Origin: a virus
Length of the DNA stretch: 64,000 nt
Reading direction: 5' to 3' (one strand)
Virus record (IMG/VR): IMGVR_UViG_3300017971_000006
Span: 62,001-126,000 of that record
Below, in pieces: positions 13,991 to 21,470 of the stretch. The notes beneath the pieces were generated by a model. That model was not told the DNA's origin. It did not search any database and worked only from the letters and a program-made list of their open reading frames with translations. Position 1 is the stretch's first letter, and the number at the start of each line of letters is the position of its first letter. The position numbers were made by a program, and so were the translations under genes.

Positions 13991-15343
13991 GTGAAGAGGA
14001 ATCCTAAGGTAACCAACTATGTTCCCCCTGATGCGGTACGTCAGGAGGACAAGAGAGAGGTAGAGCTACCTAGCAGCTCAGAGCACGTGTACGTAGCGGC
14101 TAATGCCGACCCTAGAGCAGCCGGGTACGCAGCAGCTGTACAGGCCAAGAGGAGGAAGGCAGCCTTACCCAAGCACACGGCTAAGGTCGGAGGAGCCCAC
14201 GTTCCAATCCCAAAGCTAGATGAACGGCACCAGGATGGGCTGACGATGTCGCAGCAGGCTACCATGCAGCGGGGGGTTGCACCTCAAGCGGAGATGCGTG
14301 CTGTCGCAGCAGAGACTGCAGAGGCAATCAAAAGGCAGGGTAGCGTGGCCAGGCAAGACACTCCTACTACGACCATTGTAGAGATGCCTCACGATGGTGC
14401 GATGACTCCGCAGCAGCCGCAGGGTATGCCCCATCCGGCATCCATGGGGATACTACCCATGGATGTGCTTCCTGAGGAGGCTACGAAGGATAAGGCATTT
14501 GTAAACGGGTATGGAGCCATGTATGCGTCTGCGCAACCGCAGCTTGCTATGCGCTACGGAGTCATACGCAACGGGCAGCGCATACCACCACACAAGCTAA
14601 GAGGCGGTAAGGACGGTCCTGCCCCATCTCTCAGCGCCAAGAGCATTCAGTCTCTAGAGACACTACAGAAGCTGCAACAGCAGCAGAGAGCGGAGGCACC
14701 TGTGGATGGACTACACGCCACAGAGGAGGATGCTGAGAGGGCAGCAACGTCGGCGGACGGCCCAGCTGCCGCATCGGCCAGGATAGGAAACCTTCCGGGG
14801 GACACGTCCTTCAAGACCACTAGCAAGGAGGCATCCGAGCTTAACGTTGACGAGCTTGATTTCGACAAGCTCCGTCAGCTGATGATGAAGGACATCCTGA
14901 ACAACGACAAGCAGAAGGAGGCGATAGAGAAGAGGCTAAAGCCGCTCAATGTAGAGGACCTAATTCTGCACAACAGGATAGAGCAGAAGGTCCCGATTGT
15001 TAGCGGGTTCGAGGTCACCTACCAGTCTATGACGGGTGAGGAGGACCTAGCGCTTAAGCGCCTCATCATGGAGGAGTCTGAGTCTGTAACGGTGAGCGAC
15101 CGTTACCTTCTAGATAAGTACTCCATCATGAGCGTCACAATCGGCATAGCGCGTATCAACGGCAAGCCGCTTGGTGAGCACATAGGGCCAAACGGGTCTT
15201 TCTCTGATGAGCTGTTCTGGAAGAAGTTCAAGAGAGTTCAGAAGCTACCTACACACATGCTTGCGAGCCTTGGAGCTAACCACTTCTGGTTTGAGTGCAG
15301 GGTTAGGAAGCTGTTTGTGGCGGAGATAGTGGGAAATGGCTGA
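13991..15343 (+). CDS. Tail assembly chaperone, short product (gpG-like)
   Basis: GTG 13991 follows GGAG and gives 450 residues. The first 290 are low-complexity, rich in Ala, Gln and Pro. The last 160 are a folded domain (EQKVPIVSGFEVTYQSMTG, then SVTIGIARINGKPLGEH and LPTHMLASLGANHFWFECRV), a pattern seen in the gpG-type tail chaperones. Four bases before the stop, at 15331-15337, is the slippery heptamer GGGAAAT in the correct phase, so a fraction of ribosomes should shift -1 into the next frame. The chaperones load onto the tape measure during tail assembly. The fold assignment rests mainly on the frameshift architecture. Confidence 0.7.
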   Translation: MKRNPKVTNYVPPDAVRQEDKREVELPSSSEHVYVAANADPRAAGYAAAVQAKRRKAALPKHTAKVGGAHVPIPKLDERHQDGLTMSQQATMQRGVAPQAEMRAVAAETAEAIKRQGSVARQDTPTTTIVEMPHDGAMTPQQPQGMPHPASMGILPMDVLPEEATKDKAFVNGYGAMYASAQPQLAMRYGVIRNGQRIPPHKLRGGKDGPAPSLSAKSIQSLETLQKLQQQQRAEAPVDGLHATEEDAERAATSADGPAAASARIGNLPGDTSFKTTSKEASELNVDELDFDKLRQLMMKDILNNDKQKEAIEKRLKPLNVEDLILHNRIEQKVPIVSGFEVTYQSMTGEEDLALKRLIMEESESVTVSDRYLLDKYSIMSVTIGIARINGKPLGEHIGPNGSFSDELFWKKFKRVQKLPTHMLASLGANHFWFECRVRKLFVAEIVGNG

Positions 15344-15768
15344 GGACTCCTGAGGGCTGGGCTAGAGCAAACCTAATGCTCCAGACCCTGCAAGCGCCAC
15401 CACCCAGAGGGTCCCTCCAGGAGTCCGCACTAATCCTGCTGCTCATGAAGCAAGAGAGCATAGAGCATGCAAGGTTTAGGGCGCTTGCGCAGATAACGAT
15501 AGACAATGAGAAGGGTGTCGAAGCGTTCGAGGAATACATGAAGATTGCGTTCCCATACCTCGAGTCTGCGAAGAGCCAAGACCGAAAGAAGTTTATAGAC
15601 CTTCTCCAGAAGGAGGCTAGTAGAGGACCGATTGGAGTTACAGCAGTTCCAGAGCCAAAGATAAGGAGTAAGCTCAAGAGGAAGATGTCTAGCGTAACTC
15701 CTGAGATGAAGCAGAGAGCCGACAAGCTTTACAAGAAGCTGGGAGATGAGAGGTCGTTCAATGGCTGA
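13991..15768 (+). CDS. Tail assembly chaperone, -1 frameshift fusion (gpGT-like)
   Basis: Ribosomes decode GGA AAT at 15332-15337, slip to GGG AAA and continue with TGG at 15337. This gives about 592 residues: the first 449 are shared, then 143 from the second frame starting WLRTPEGWARANLMLQ. The second frame has no stop between the slip site and 15766. In lambda and many other phages this ratio-controlled fusion is needed for tail assembly. The long Ala/Gln-rich N-terminus is unusual for the family. Slip efficiency cannot be judged here. Confidence 0.7.
15331..15337 (+). promoter_or_regulatory. Programmed -1 ribosomal frameshift site GGGAAAT
   Basis: In the upstream frame the bases read G GGA AAT, the X XXY YYZ form, with the zero-frame stop TGA at 15341. 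The -1 frame is open on both sides. The lambda G/T site is GGGAAAG, differing only at the last base. GGAG at 15322-15325 lies five bases upstream and could act as a stimulatory Shine-Dalgarno-like element. No obvious downstream pseudoknot was found by eye. Confidence 0.8.
15376..15768 (+). CDS. Tail assembly chaperone second-frame segment (gpT-like part)
   Basis: This 130-residue frame is mostly helical (LQESALILLLMKQESIEHAR, then KGVEAFEEYMKIAFPYLESA and a basic end), as expected for the T part of a G-T pair. It has no convincing Shine-Dalgarno at ATG 15376, which agrees with expression mainly by frameshift from the 13991 gene. Independent translation from this ATG cannot be excluded. The stop overlaps the next gene by eight bases. 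Confidence 0.6.
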   Translation: MLQTLQAPPPRGSLQESALILLLMKQESIEHARFRALAQITIDNEKGVEAFEEYMKIAFPYLESAKSQDRKKFIDLLQKEASRGPIGVTAVPEPKIRSKLKRKMSSVTPEMKQRADKLYKKLGDERSFNG

Positions 15769-16165
15769 TGTAATAGGAGGGGACAAGCTAGACGTTGTCT
15801 ATCTTTGCCCAGAGTGCGGAAGCGCCGCATTAGAGTACCCAGAGAGCTACAACACAACGGCATCGTGTAACGCTTGTGGGTGGTGCGGTAAGCAGACTGA
15901 GATGCTTGTGGCACCTATAGTCCACATGGAGGGCTCTAAGGAGAACATCGCTAGCAGGCTCTCGAATGACCTTAGAGCTATCTTCACAAAGAGCTTCGCA
16001 AAGCCGTACTCCGAGTTCCTCATGCGTTGGGGATTCATCACGCAGGAGAGCCTCAACAAGGAGTCCCTAGGAAGATACTTCGCTGCCGCTGCGGTAGCTG
16101 TACTAGAGGCTACAATCCGTGAGCGACAGAGAAGAGAGAAGGAGAGGGTAAGTGGGACAAACTGA
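15761..16165 (+). CDS. Zinc-ribbon protein
   Basis: ATG 15761 gives 134 residues. An N-terminal zinc ribbon has CPECG (about 17-21) and CNACGWCG (about 36-43). A helical domain follows (SRLSNDLRAIFTKSFAKPYS) with a hydrophobic segment AAAAVAVLEATI. It is the first gene after the frameshifted chaperones. It may be a tail-assembly accessory or an accessory of the small-gene block. The family is not named. Confidence 0.5.
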   Translation: MADVIGGDKLDVVYLCPECGSAALEYPESYNTTASCNACGWCGKQTEMLVAPIVHMEGSKENIASRLSNDLRAIFTKSFAKPYSEFLMRWGFITQESLNKESLGRYFAAAAVAVLEATIRERQRREKERVSGTN

Positions 16166-16484
16166 CGAGCAATTCATCCACATGCCAGACGAGCTAGATG
16201 ACGCTGCTCCTGGTCTAATCTGCTTCAGAAGTCCGGACCGTGTGTGTGGGGCCGACTGTATGGCGTACACTACCGCATCACATGGTGGGGACGAGCTTAG
16301 CGAGCAGCAGGGTCACTGCTCCATCCTTGTGTCTCAGCACAGAGTCGGTAAGCACTCTGTGATAATCGCTAGCATGATGGCTCAGCAGATGAAGGCGGAG
16401 CGTAATGCCAGAGCTGACAAGAGCAGGGCAGCGCCAGCACCTGTACCTCCAACCTACGTACCACCGGTGCCTCATGGACGTTAA
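16152..16484 (+). CDS. Small cysteine-containing protein
   Basis: GTG 16152 follows GGAGAGG and gives 110 residues. A cluster of cysteines lies near 27-40 (CFRSPDRVCGADCMAY), with another Cys and a His further on (GHCSILVSQHRVGKHSVII). The C-terminus is a Pro/Ala-rich tail. The cysteine/histidine set could hold a metal. It overlaps the preceding gene by 14 bases. Function is unknown. Confidence 0.45.
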   Translation: MGQTDEQFIHMPDELDDAAPGLICFRSPDRVCGADCMAYTTASHGGDELSEQQGHCSILVSQHRVGKHSVIIASMMAQQMKAERNARADKSRAAPAPVPPTYVPPVPHGR

Positions 16485-17085
16485 GCTTGCAGGGCTGACA
16501 CACGGTATTGACCTAGACACTGGGGAGAGATACTGCAGCGTCCTGATAGTACTGCCGGATGGCACTCAGTTCAGCGCTGTGGTTGACTACGCCGTTTACG
16601 ACCATCTTCAGAAGATGAGTGGCGGAGACCGGGGCACCCCAAACGTTTATCGCAGTGCTCAGGAGGACATGGTTGAGGACCCACCAGCTCCTCCTATGCC
16701 TGTACAGGATGAGCCTGTGGTGGATGAGACGCCTCCCCCTTCCCCCTCATCCGCCATCTACTGGTCTAAGCTGCCAGACAGAATACTATCCCAGGCCATG
16801 AAGGATGTTCTAACGGCTCTAGAGGTTACAGAGCCTCTTCCTCCTGCAGAGCTGGAGGAGGCCATTCAGGTAGCCAAGTCGCTCGCCGAGACAGCAGCTT
16901 CAGAGTCCTCTGTTGGGACGGTAAGCTGGGGAGACGCCCCACCTCAGGCCAGGAGGAAGCTAGTACCTATTCGATTCCCTGACAAGACGGAGTGGGGCCT
17001 CCCTAGAAACGTCACCCCAAAGGTGCGGGCAGACCCTGGAGAGGTGTCCTCTGAGCTGGATGAGGACGGAGTGGGGCAGATGTGA
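16474..17085 (+). CDS. Hypothetical protein with disordered centre
   Basis: ATG 16474 gives 203 residues. An N-terminal beta-rich domain (KLAGLTHGIDLDTGERYCSV) is followed by a Pro-rich acidic linker (about 65-95). A helical segment comes next (LSQAMKDVLTALEVTEPLPP), then a basic/acidic end. Longer in-frame starts lie within the previous gene and lack spacing. The stop overlaps the next GTG. The domain layout suggests a flexible adaptor, but no family is recognised. Confidence 0.45.
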   Translation: MDVKLAGLTHGIDLDTGERYCSVLIVLPDGTQFSAVVDYAVYDHLQKMSGGDRGTPNVYRSAQEDMVEDPPAPPMPVQDEPVVDETPPPSPSSAIYWSKLPDRILSQAMKDVLTALEVTEPLPPAELEEAIQVAKSLAETAASESSVGTVSWGDAPPQARRKLVPIRFPDKTEWGLPRNVTPKVRADPGEVSSELDEDGVGQM

Positions 17086-17609
17086 TTGTCGTTACGTGCG
17101 CCAAGTGTGGGCTAACTATTCGCTCTGCAGGAGACGGTCTTGAGCATCTTCTTGGACAGGGCTCTGATTGGTACCCAGACAGGTATCCTTGTCCTAGGTG
17201 CGCGGCCAAGGCACGTATTCTAGTGGGCGGAGATTACCCTGAGAATGCGGTAGACCTGAACCCTGAGGAGATGTTTGCTGCCTTCCATGGTCTTGGCATG
17301 CCCGCTGAGAGAGAGTTCGGCGAGACCGTCGTTCGCGGAGCTATGAATGGGGCAAAGATTCGCAAGGTGCACACACGCAGTGTCGGAAAAGGTAGATGCT
17401 GCGTAGACAGGATTGAGCTCGAGGACGGCACAACGCTCTACCTCGGAGCTAGCACATACGGTGCGGTTGTCTACAGAATGTCAGCTGTTCACAGCTATGC
17501 GGACAGCGTCTTAAAGGACATGGAGAGTAAGAATGCAAAGAGCACAAGGTGTACGGATTCCTCCGGGGCAGCTAAGGGACCAAGAGGAGAAGAGGAAGGG
17601 TCCCCCTAA
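17082..17609 (+). CDS. Zinc-ribbon protein
   Basis: GTG 17082 overlaps the previous stop (GTGA). The 175-residue protein starts with a zinc ribbon: CAKC (6-9) and CPRC (37-40), with a His-containing loop between. A middle alpha/beta domain follows (NPEEMFAAFHGLGMPAEREF), with a beta segment (DRIELEDGTTLYLGASTYGA) and a Ser/Gly-rich tail. It overlaps the following gene by 77 bases. Function is unknown. Confidence 0.45.
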   Translation: MIVVTCAKCGLTIRSAGDGLEHLLGQGSDWYPDRYPCPRCAAKARILVGGDYPENAVDLNPEEMFAAFHGLGMPAEREFGETVVRGAMNGAKIRKVHTRSVGKGRCCVDRIELEDGTTLYLGASTYGAVVYRMSAVHSYADSVLKDMESKNAKSTRCTDSSGAAKGPRGEEEGSP

Positions 17610-17868
17610 GACAGTAATAGACGCAGTACCAATCCAGCTGATTGCGATGACCTACACAGACGCTGCAGGTAACGTATCATCCACGAAGATAGGGGTGATG
17701 GTCGGTGACAAGCTCTTAGAGGACCCGGGTGGGGAGCAGTGGGCGACCAAGCTTAAGACGCTTATGGACTGGGTGAAGAAGGGTGTGCAGGAGAAGCTGA
17801 ACGCTCAAAAGGAGGTTACCGCTCCTAAGGAGGATAAGGTGAACATTCTCGTGGAGAGTAAGGACTGA
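17533..17868 (+). CDS. Hypothetical protein
   Basis: The protein has 111 residues. The first 28 lie over the end of the previous gene in another frame. The rest reads as a folded segment, VIDAVPIQLIAMTYTDAAGN and the strand STKIGVMVGDKLL, followed by an amphipathic helix (ATKLKTLMDWVKKGVQEKLN). No later in-frame ATG is available, so the overlap seems real. It shares its last base with the next gene's start. Confidence 0.45.
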   Translation: MQRAQGVRIPPGQLRDQEEKRKGPPKTVIDAVPIQLIAMTYTDAAGNVSSTKIGVMVGDKLLEDPGGEQWATKLKTLMDWVKKGVQEKLNAQKEVTAPKEDKVNILVESKD

Positions 17869-18149
17869 TGCTCTTCTGGGAAGCTATTAGGGAGGTAGTG
17901 CTCAATGGTCGCGTTGCTACTAGACCACCATGGAGAGAGCGCTTCATCTTCCAAGTAGAAACAGCCCAGCTGTTCCCTCGTGACCCTACGATTCAGCCAA
18001 AGGGAGGCGGTAAGCCGCAACCTTTTCTGTGCCAGGGCAAGGGGTCTGGCGTGGAGGTGCAGTACACCCCGTGGTCTCCTACTCAGGAGGATATGAGGGC
18101 AATAGACTGGGAGCTCTTGGACGCTAAGGCTGTAAGAGAGAAGAACTAG
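17868..18149 (+). CDS. Tad2-like (DUF2829) protein, candidate Thoeris anti-defence
   Basis: This 93-residue protein fits the DUF2829 pattern. The N-terminus is FWEAIREVVLNGRVATRPPW, then a short strand (RFIFQV). The middle is variable. The C-terminal hallmark is TPWSPTQEDMRAIDWELL, matching the family's W-x-P-x-Q-x-DM-x(2)-DWE signature. Characterised members (Tad2) bind the cyclic ADP-ribose signal of Thoeris immunity and stop cell suicide. Many DUF2829 proteins are untested, so anti-defence activity is inferred. The insert between strand and hallmark is longer than usual. It sits in a dense accessory operon next to a co-chaperonin gene. Confidence 0.7.
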   Translation: MLFWEAIREVVLNGRVATRPPWRERFIFQVETAQLFPRDPTIQPKGGGKPQPFLCQGKGSGVEVQYTPWSPTQEDMRAIDWELLDAKAVREKN

Positions 18150-18156
18150 GGTGACC

Positions 18157-18765
18157 ATGAAGAAGGAAGCTGAGTTCACCGTTAAACGGGTCAAGTGCGG
18201 GTGCGGCGCATGCGACAACCTTATTCTTACCAATGGGAGGGGATATGGTGCTCCATTCATCAAACCTGAGGATATTGGGTTCGACTTAGAGGAGGGAGCA
18301 GCAGTACGCGTTACATTTGAGAAGCTCGTACCGGGTGCCCCCCGCTGTTCTGTAAATCCTCTGTCTGAGATGAGGGTCGTAGGCTTTCACCGCAAAAGGC
18401 AGGTTGAGCGCACATCCGATAGAGCGTCTACAACGTTTACTCCGGGGGATACCGTTAGCTACCTAGAGGTTGCCTCCAAGACGGGGTCGTTCATGGTGCG
18501 TGTTGACGAGGACGACCTCGACAAGCACGTGCTAGAGCCACTTAACCGTTGGGGGCACACCGTTACGCACAAAGGACAGAACGATGAGGTTGCTGCACGA
18601 TTGGCTGCTGATAAAGCTAGAGCCCGCCAAGCAGAGGAGCGGGAGTATTATCATCCCGGACCCGGAGAGAGAACCCTTGAGGGTAGGGAGTGTTATCTCG
18701 GCGGGCCCAGGGATGAGGAGCGCAGCCGGTTCGAGAAGGCCCTTAGGAGTATTCGTAGGGGATAG
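18157..18765 (+). CDS. Hypothetical protein overlapping a co-chaperonin gene
   Basis: ATG 18157 gives 202 residues; GTG 18151 is an alternative. The N-terminus has a cysteine cluster (VKRVKCGCGACDN). A beta-rich domain follows (GAAVRVTFEKLVPGAPRCSV), then an acidic segment and a charged helical end (DKARARQAEEREYYHPGPGE). Its last 182 bases are also read in another frame by the GroES-like gene, so its C-terminus is either constrained or partly non-functional. The family is unknown. Confidence 0.5.
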   Translation: MKKEAEFTVKRVKCGCGACDNLILTNGRGYGAPFIKPEDIGFDLEEGAAVRVTFEKLVPGAPRCSVNPLSEMRVVGFHRKRQVERTSDRASTTFTPGDTVSYLEVASKTGSFMVRVDEDDLDKHVLEPLNRWGHTVTHKGQNDEVAARLAADKARARQAEEREYYHPGPGERTLEGRECYLGGPRDEERSRFEKALRSIRRG

Positions 18766-18901
18766 GGTGGCCTTTCATATGGCTAACCTGCAAACCAAGC
18801 AAGGCAAAGAGCTTTGCTACAGACTTGACGAGGGGCAGGGCCTCATTCGGGAGAGTGATGTGCTGTTCGTCTTAGAGGCGGATGTGGAGGTGTCGTTGTG
18901 A
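18584..18901 (+). CDS. GroES-like (Cpn10) co-chaperonin
   Basis: This 105-residue protein matches the length and order of GroES. The N-terminus LLHDWLLIKLEPAK corresponds to the PLHDRVIVKR strand. SGSIIIPDPE (19-28) resembles the mobile loop, with the hydrophobic III at the GroEL-binding tripeptide. LRVGSVISAGPG and GVFVGDRVAF match the core. ESDVLFVLE (90-98) matches the conserved end ESDILAIVE. It would cap host GroEL and could change its specificity, as T4 gp31 does for the major capsid protein. AAAGGAC lies upstream of the ATG. It overlaps the preceding gene by 182 bases. Confidence 0.85.
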   Translation: MRLLHDWLLIKLEPAKQRSGSIIIPDPEREPLRVGSVISAGPGMRSAAGSRRPLGVFVGDRVAFHMANLQTKQGKELCYRLDEGQGLIRESDVLFVLEADVEVSL

Positions 18902-19149
18902 GAGTGATAGTTCAGACAGATGAGGCGACAGAGGTAAACTGGATGTGGCTTCCGTCCTGGGTTGGGATGAACAGGGCTCTTCTAGAGCGCATGCAGGAGG
19001 AGCTTGGTGAGGTACTGGTAGGCAAGACACTAGACCAGGCTAACACCTGCATAGTTGCCTGGCTGCAGGAACAGTTTCCACACATTAAGGGGATTGACCA
19101 GTATCTTGCGGCACTAGAGCATGTAGAGATACAGGATGGCAAGGGATGA
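18898..19149 (+). CDS. Hypothetical protein
   Basis: GTG 18898 overlaps the co-chaperonin stop (GTGA). The 83-residue chain begins with a strand (RVIVQTDEATEVNWMWLPSW). Helices follow (MNRALLERMQEELGEVLVGK, then NTCIVAWLQEQFP). Co-translation with the GroES-like protein is likely. No family is recognised. It overlaps the ribbon-helix-helix gene by 14 bases. Confidence 0.5.
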   Translation: MRVIVQTDEATEVNWMWLPSWVGMNRALLERMQEELGEVLVGKTLDQANTCIVAWLQEQFPHIKGIDQYLAALEHVEIQDGKG

Positions 19150-19318
19150 TAGGTTACAGCTGCGCATCTGCCCCAAGCTAAAGGAGGAGATGCGCAGGTA
19201 CGCCAAGGAGCGCGGAGTAACTATCTCAGACATAGTTGAAGCGTGCTTTCGCGACCTACTGAGCAGGGAGAAGAACGAGCGTCTACAGCGAGAGCAGGCG
19301 GAGGCAGTGCAGATATGA
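19136..19318 (+). CDS. Ribbon-helix-helix DNA-binding protein
   Basis: This 60-residue protein has the Arc/MetJ layout. A short strand RLQLRICPKL comes first, then helix one KEEMRRYAKERG, a VTIS turn, and helix two DIVEACFRDLLSREK. Such proteins bind DNA as dimers through the paired strand. It could regulate phage operons or act as an antitoxin-like regulator. No toxin partner is apparent nearby. The GGAGTACATTGTACTCC palindrome at 13963 is a possible target but nothing links them directly. Confidence 0.65.
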   Translation: MARDDRLQLRICPKLKEEMRRYAKERGVTISDIVEACFRDLLSREKNERLQREQAEAVQI

Positions 19319-19881
19319 CTAGCTACAGCGCGGTAGAGCGGACAGTATCTGTACCTCTAAGAACTGGAGTGAGCGGGCTTATGCACGCCATCCGAGAGAT
19401 TCTGAAGAAGCCTCGCGTACAGAGCATCCTGATAGACTCTAAAGCGCGCATAACGTACACGTGCTACGTCCCAGATGATATGCACGACGACAATCTAGGC
19501 GTTAACTTTGAAGAGCTAGAGCCTAGCTACATTGTGCAGCACAGCGATATAAGAGAGATACAGAACCCTAGTCGTAACGGAGCAGCGGCTATAGGTCAGA
19601 TGTTTGCCGCAGTGGCTAGTGACCATCTTCATCCGCTTGCATTTGTAAGTGGGGCTGACACTAATCTGTGGGAGTGGTACAGATTAACGTCCGGAGTAGA
19701 CATGCGCAGGTCAGACTCTATGTACGGCTTGCCCATTTACCTTGATAGAGCCTACGAGGATGACCTCCTTCTTCTATGTGCCGGTTACGGTAGAGATGCG
19801 GGGTTTGTGGACACACAGGCTACATACAAGATGTACATGGACATCGATGTAGGACCTGTTACATCAGTAGAGGTGATATGA
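19315..19881 (+). CDS. Hypothetical protein
   Basis: ATG 19315 overlaps the previous stop (ATGA) and gives 188 residues; a longer start at 19243 would lie inside the ribbon-helix-helix gene. It begins with strands and a helix (VSVPLRTGVSGLMHAIREIL, then VQSILIDSKARITYTCYVPD). It continues as a globular alpha/beta chain with conserved-looking Asp and Tyr residues. No known motif is seen. The stop overlaps the next ATG. Confidence 0.5.
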   Translation: MTSYSAVERTVSVPLRTGVSGLMHAIREILKKPRVQSILIDSKARITYTCYVPDDMHDDNLGVNFEELEPSYIVQHSDIREIQNPSRNGAAAIGQMFAAVASDHLHPLAFVSGADTNLWEWYRLTSGVDMRRSDSMYGLPIYLDRAYEDDLLLLCAGYGRDAGFVDTQATYKMYMDIDVGPVTSVEVI

Positions 19882-20351
19882 CCAAGGAGATATCTGAAGC
19901 CGTTATCCGCGCAGGTCTAGTAGGTACAGAGACCCTTGCAGAGATAAGAAGGTGGGGGCTCCCTCTCGAGGTAGATGAGAATGCCGTTGAGCACGCCGAG
20001 AGTGCTGATGACGCGCTCGACCTACTTAGAGATGCCCTAGAGTCCGAGGACCTTGTGACCATCAGGGACACGGACCTAGACATCATGCGCGTGTACCTTA
20101 GGAAGCAGGAGAGAGGTAGGCTCGTAATAAAGGGTAGTCCGATACCCGTCTCCTTCTGCAGGCTAATCACAGGGGAGTACGCAATACCCTGGATGAGCGA
20201 GTCTATAACGGACACGATGGTGGATGGAGAGACTCATCTTAAGGTACGGAGAAAGAAGGTGTACTTCTGCGACATCCGAGAGGTCTACTTTGGGGAAACG
20301 AAGGTGTTCATGGTGTGCCGCCCTGGAGTGAAGGAGGAGCAAGATGGCTGA
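19878..20351 (+). CDS. Hypothetical protein
   Basis: This gene encodes 157 residues, started by ATGA overlap. The first half is acidic and helical (AVIRAGLVGTETLAEIRRWG, then ADDALDLLRDALESEDLVTI). The second half is strand-rich and basic (THLKVRRKKVYFCDIREVYF). No catalytic or metal motif is recognised. It overlaps the next gene by eight bases. It is part of the same long operon. Confidence 0.5.
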   Translation: MTKEISEAVIRAGLVGTETLAEIRRWGLPLEVDENAVEHAESADDALDLLRDALESEDLVTIRDTDLDIMRVYLRKQERGRLVIKGSPIPVSFCRLITGEYAIPWMSESITDTMVDGETHLKVRRKKVYFCDIREVYFGETKVFMVCRPGVKEEQDG

Positions 20352-20844
20352 GGAGAATGAGGTTCCTGATAACCCTTGGAGGAAGCTCTACGATGCTCTG
20401 CACGCTAGAGGCGGCTACGAGATTGTGAACGAGACTGTCCGAGAGGGGAGTCTAAGACTGTCTGGTAGGGTCAAGCCGCTTAGTCGTGTACCGCAGTGGC
20501 TTGAGGTTGTTCAGGCGCTGTACCTCGCTGGTGAAGCCTCTTCAGATTGGGATGTAGACCTCTCTAAGCAGTACTTCGTTCGTGAGGAGCTTAGATTTGC
20601 GTGGAGGGTAATACTGCAGGGAGAGGGCATAGAGAGCCGTGTAGACGACATCGTAAACATCGTCCTCAGTGCTCCATCTACTAGAACAGGTCAAGCACAG
20701 AGCGCCAGCAATGCCGTTTGGTCAGTACCTCTAGTTGGAGCCGGGCAGGACAGAAACAATGCGGACACATCTAGGGGTAAGGGGGCTCAGCCAATGCTTA
20801 AGGCAGCTATAGGAAGGACCCGAAAGGAAAGGATGGGACTGTAA
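20344..20844 (+). CDS. Hypothetical protein
   Basis: The protein has 166 residues, with GGAGCAAG before the ATG. A helical N-terminal domain (NPWRKLYDALHARGGYEIVN, then PQWLEVVQALYLAGEASSDW) is followed by a disordered Ser/Gln/Gly-rich section and a basic end (TRKERMGL). No family is recognised. Its stop base overlaps the following start. Confidence 0.5.
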   Translation: MAEENEVPDNPWRKLYDALHARGGYEIVNETVREGSLRLSGRVKPLSRVPQWLEVVQALYLAGEASSDWDVDLSKQYFVREELRFAWRVILQGEGIESRVDDIVNIVLSAPSTRTGQAQSASNAVWSVPLVGAGQDRNNADTSRGKGAQPMLKAAIGRTRKERMGL

Positions 20845-21470
20845 TGGAGGGCGACCTGAAGATTGGCTCTGGGGCGGAGCTGGTGCTAGGAAACGGTTTA
20901 AACGACGCTGAGAAGGAGCTGATATTAGACCGAGTTAAGCAGGAATCTGCGCTGGGCTCTCCTGAGGTAAGAGCCGAGTATCTGCTAGATGTGGTGTTCG
21001 CTAGAGGGTACTCTCTTTTGCGCCCATCTGGAGGCATCATAAGCTACTTTAAGAATGGAGCTAAGGATGCTGGCGGACAGACAGCCGTGTACCTGTGTCC
21101 GGGAGAGGGATGTAGGAAGCCCATGCCTGATGGGGCGATGGACGGCTATTGTCCTTCATGTGACAAGGTATGGGACACCGACGAGGTGGACAGCGGAAGG
21201 TACTACAAGCTGGGGGTACAGGGGTGGGCAACAGCTATCCTGAAGGTAGTGAGATGTCTGGGGATGAACGCCGATATTCGTCTTATCTACCCAGATGACG
21301 ACATTAGAAGTGCGGCACTGGTAGAGCAAGAGAGCTCTAAAGCAGGAGAGCTCATGGGGGATGTACGGCGGGGGCGCGCTGTACGTATCTACAGGCTAAG
21401 CGATATAGTAAAGGACACGTCAAACGGCGCGGACCTTTACGGTCGCGTCTTAGCCTTTCTGAAAGCATGA
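20844..21470 (+). CDS. Zinc-ribbon protein with helical N-terminus
   Basis: This gene encodes 208 residues. After a helical part (NDAEKELILDRVKQESALGS) there is a zinc ribbon: CPGEGC (about 84-89) and CPSC (about 102-105). The C-terminal half is alpha/beta (YKLGVQGWATAILKVVRCLG, then RAVRIYRLSDIVKD). It might bind nucleic acid or act as an adaptor. No direct evidence decides. It is tightly coupled to both neighbours. Confidence 0.5.
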   Translation: MEGDLKIGSGAELVLGNGLNDAEKELILDRVKQESALGSPEVRAEYLLDVVFARGYSLLRPSGGIISYFKNGAKDAGGQTAVYLCPGEGCRKPMPDGAMDGYCPSCDKVWDTDEVDSGRYYKLGVQGWATAILKVVRCLGMNADIRLIYPDDDIRSAALVEQESSKAGELMGDVRRGRAVRIYRLSDIVKDTSNGADLYGRVLAFLKA

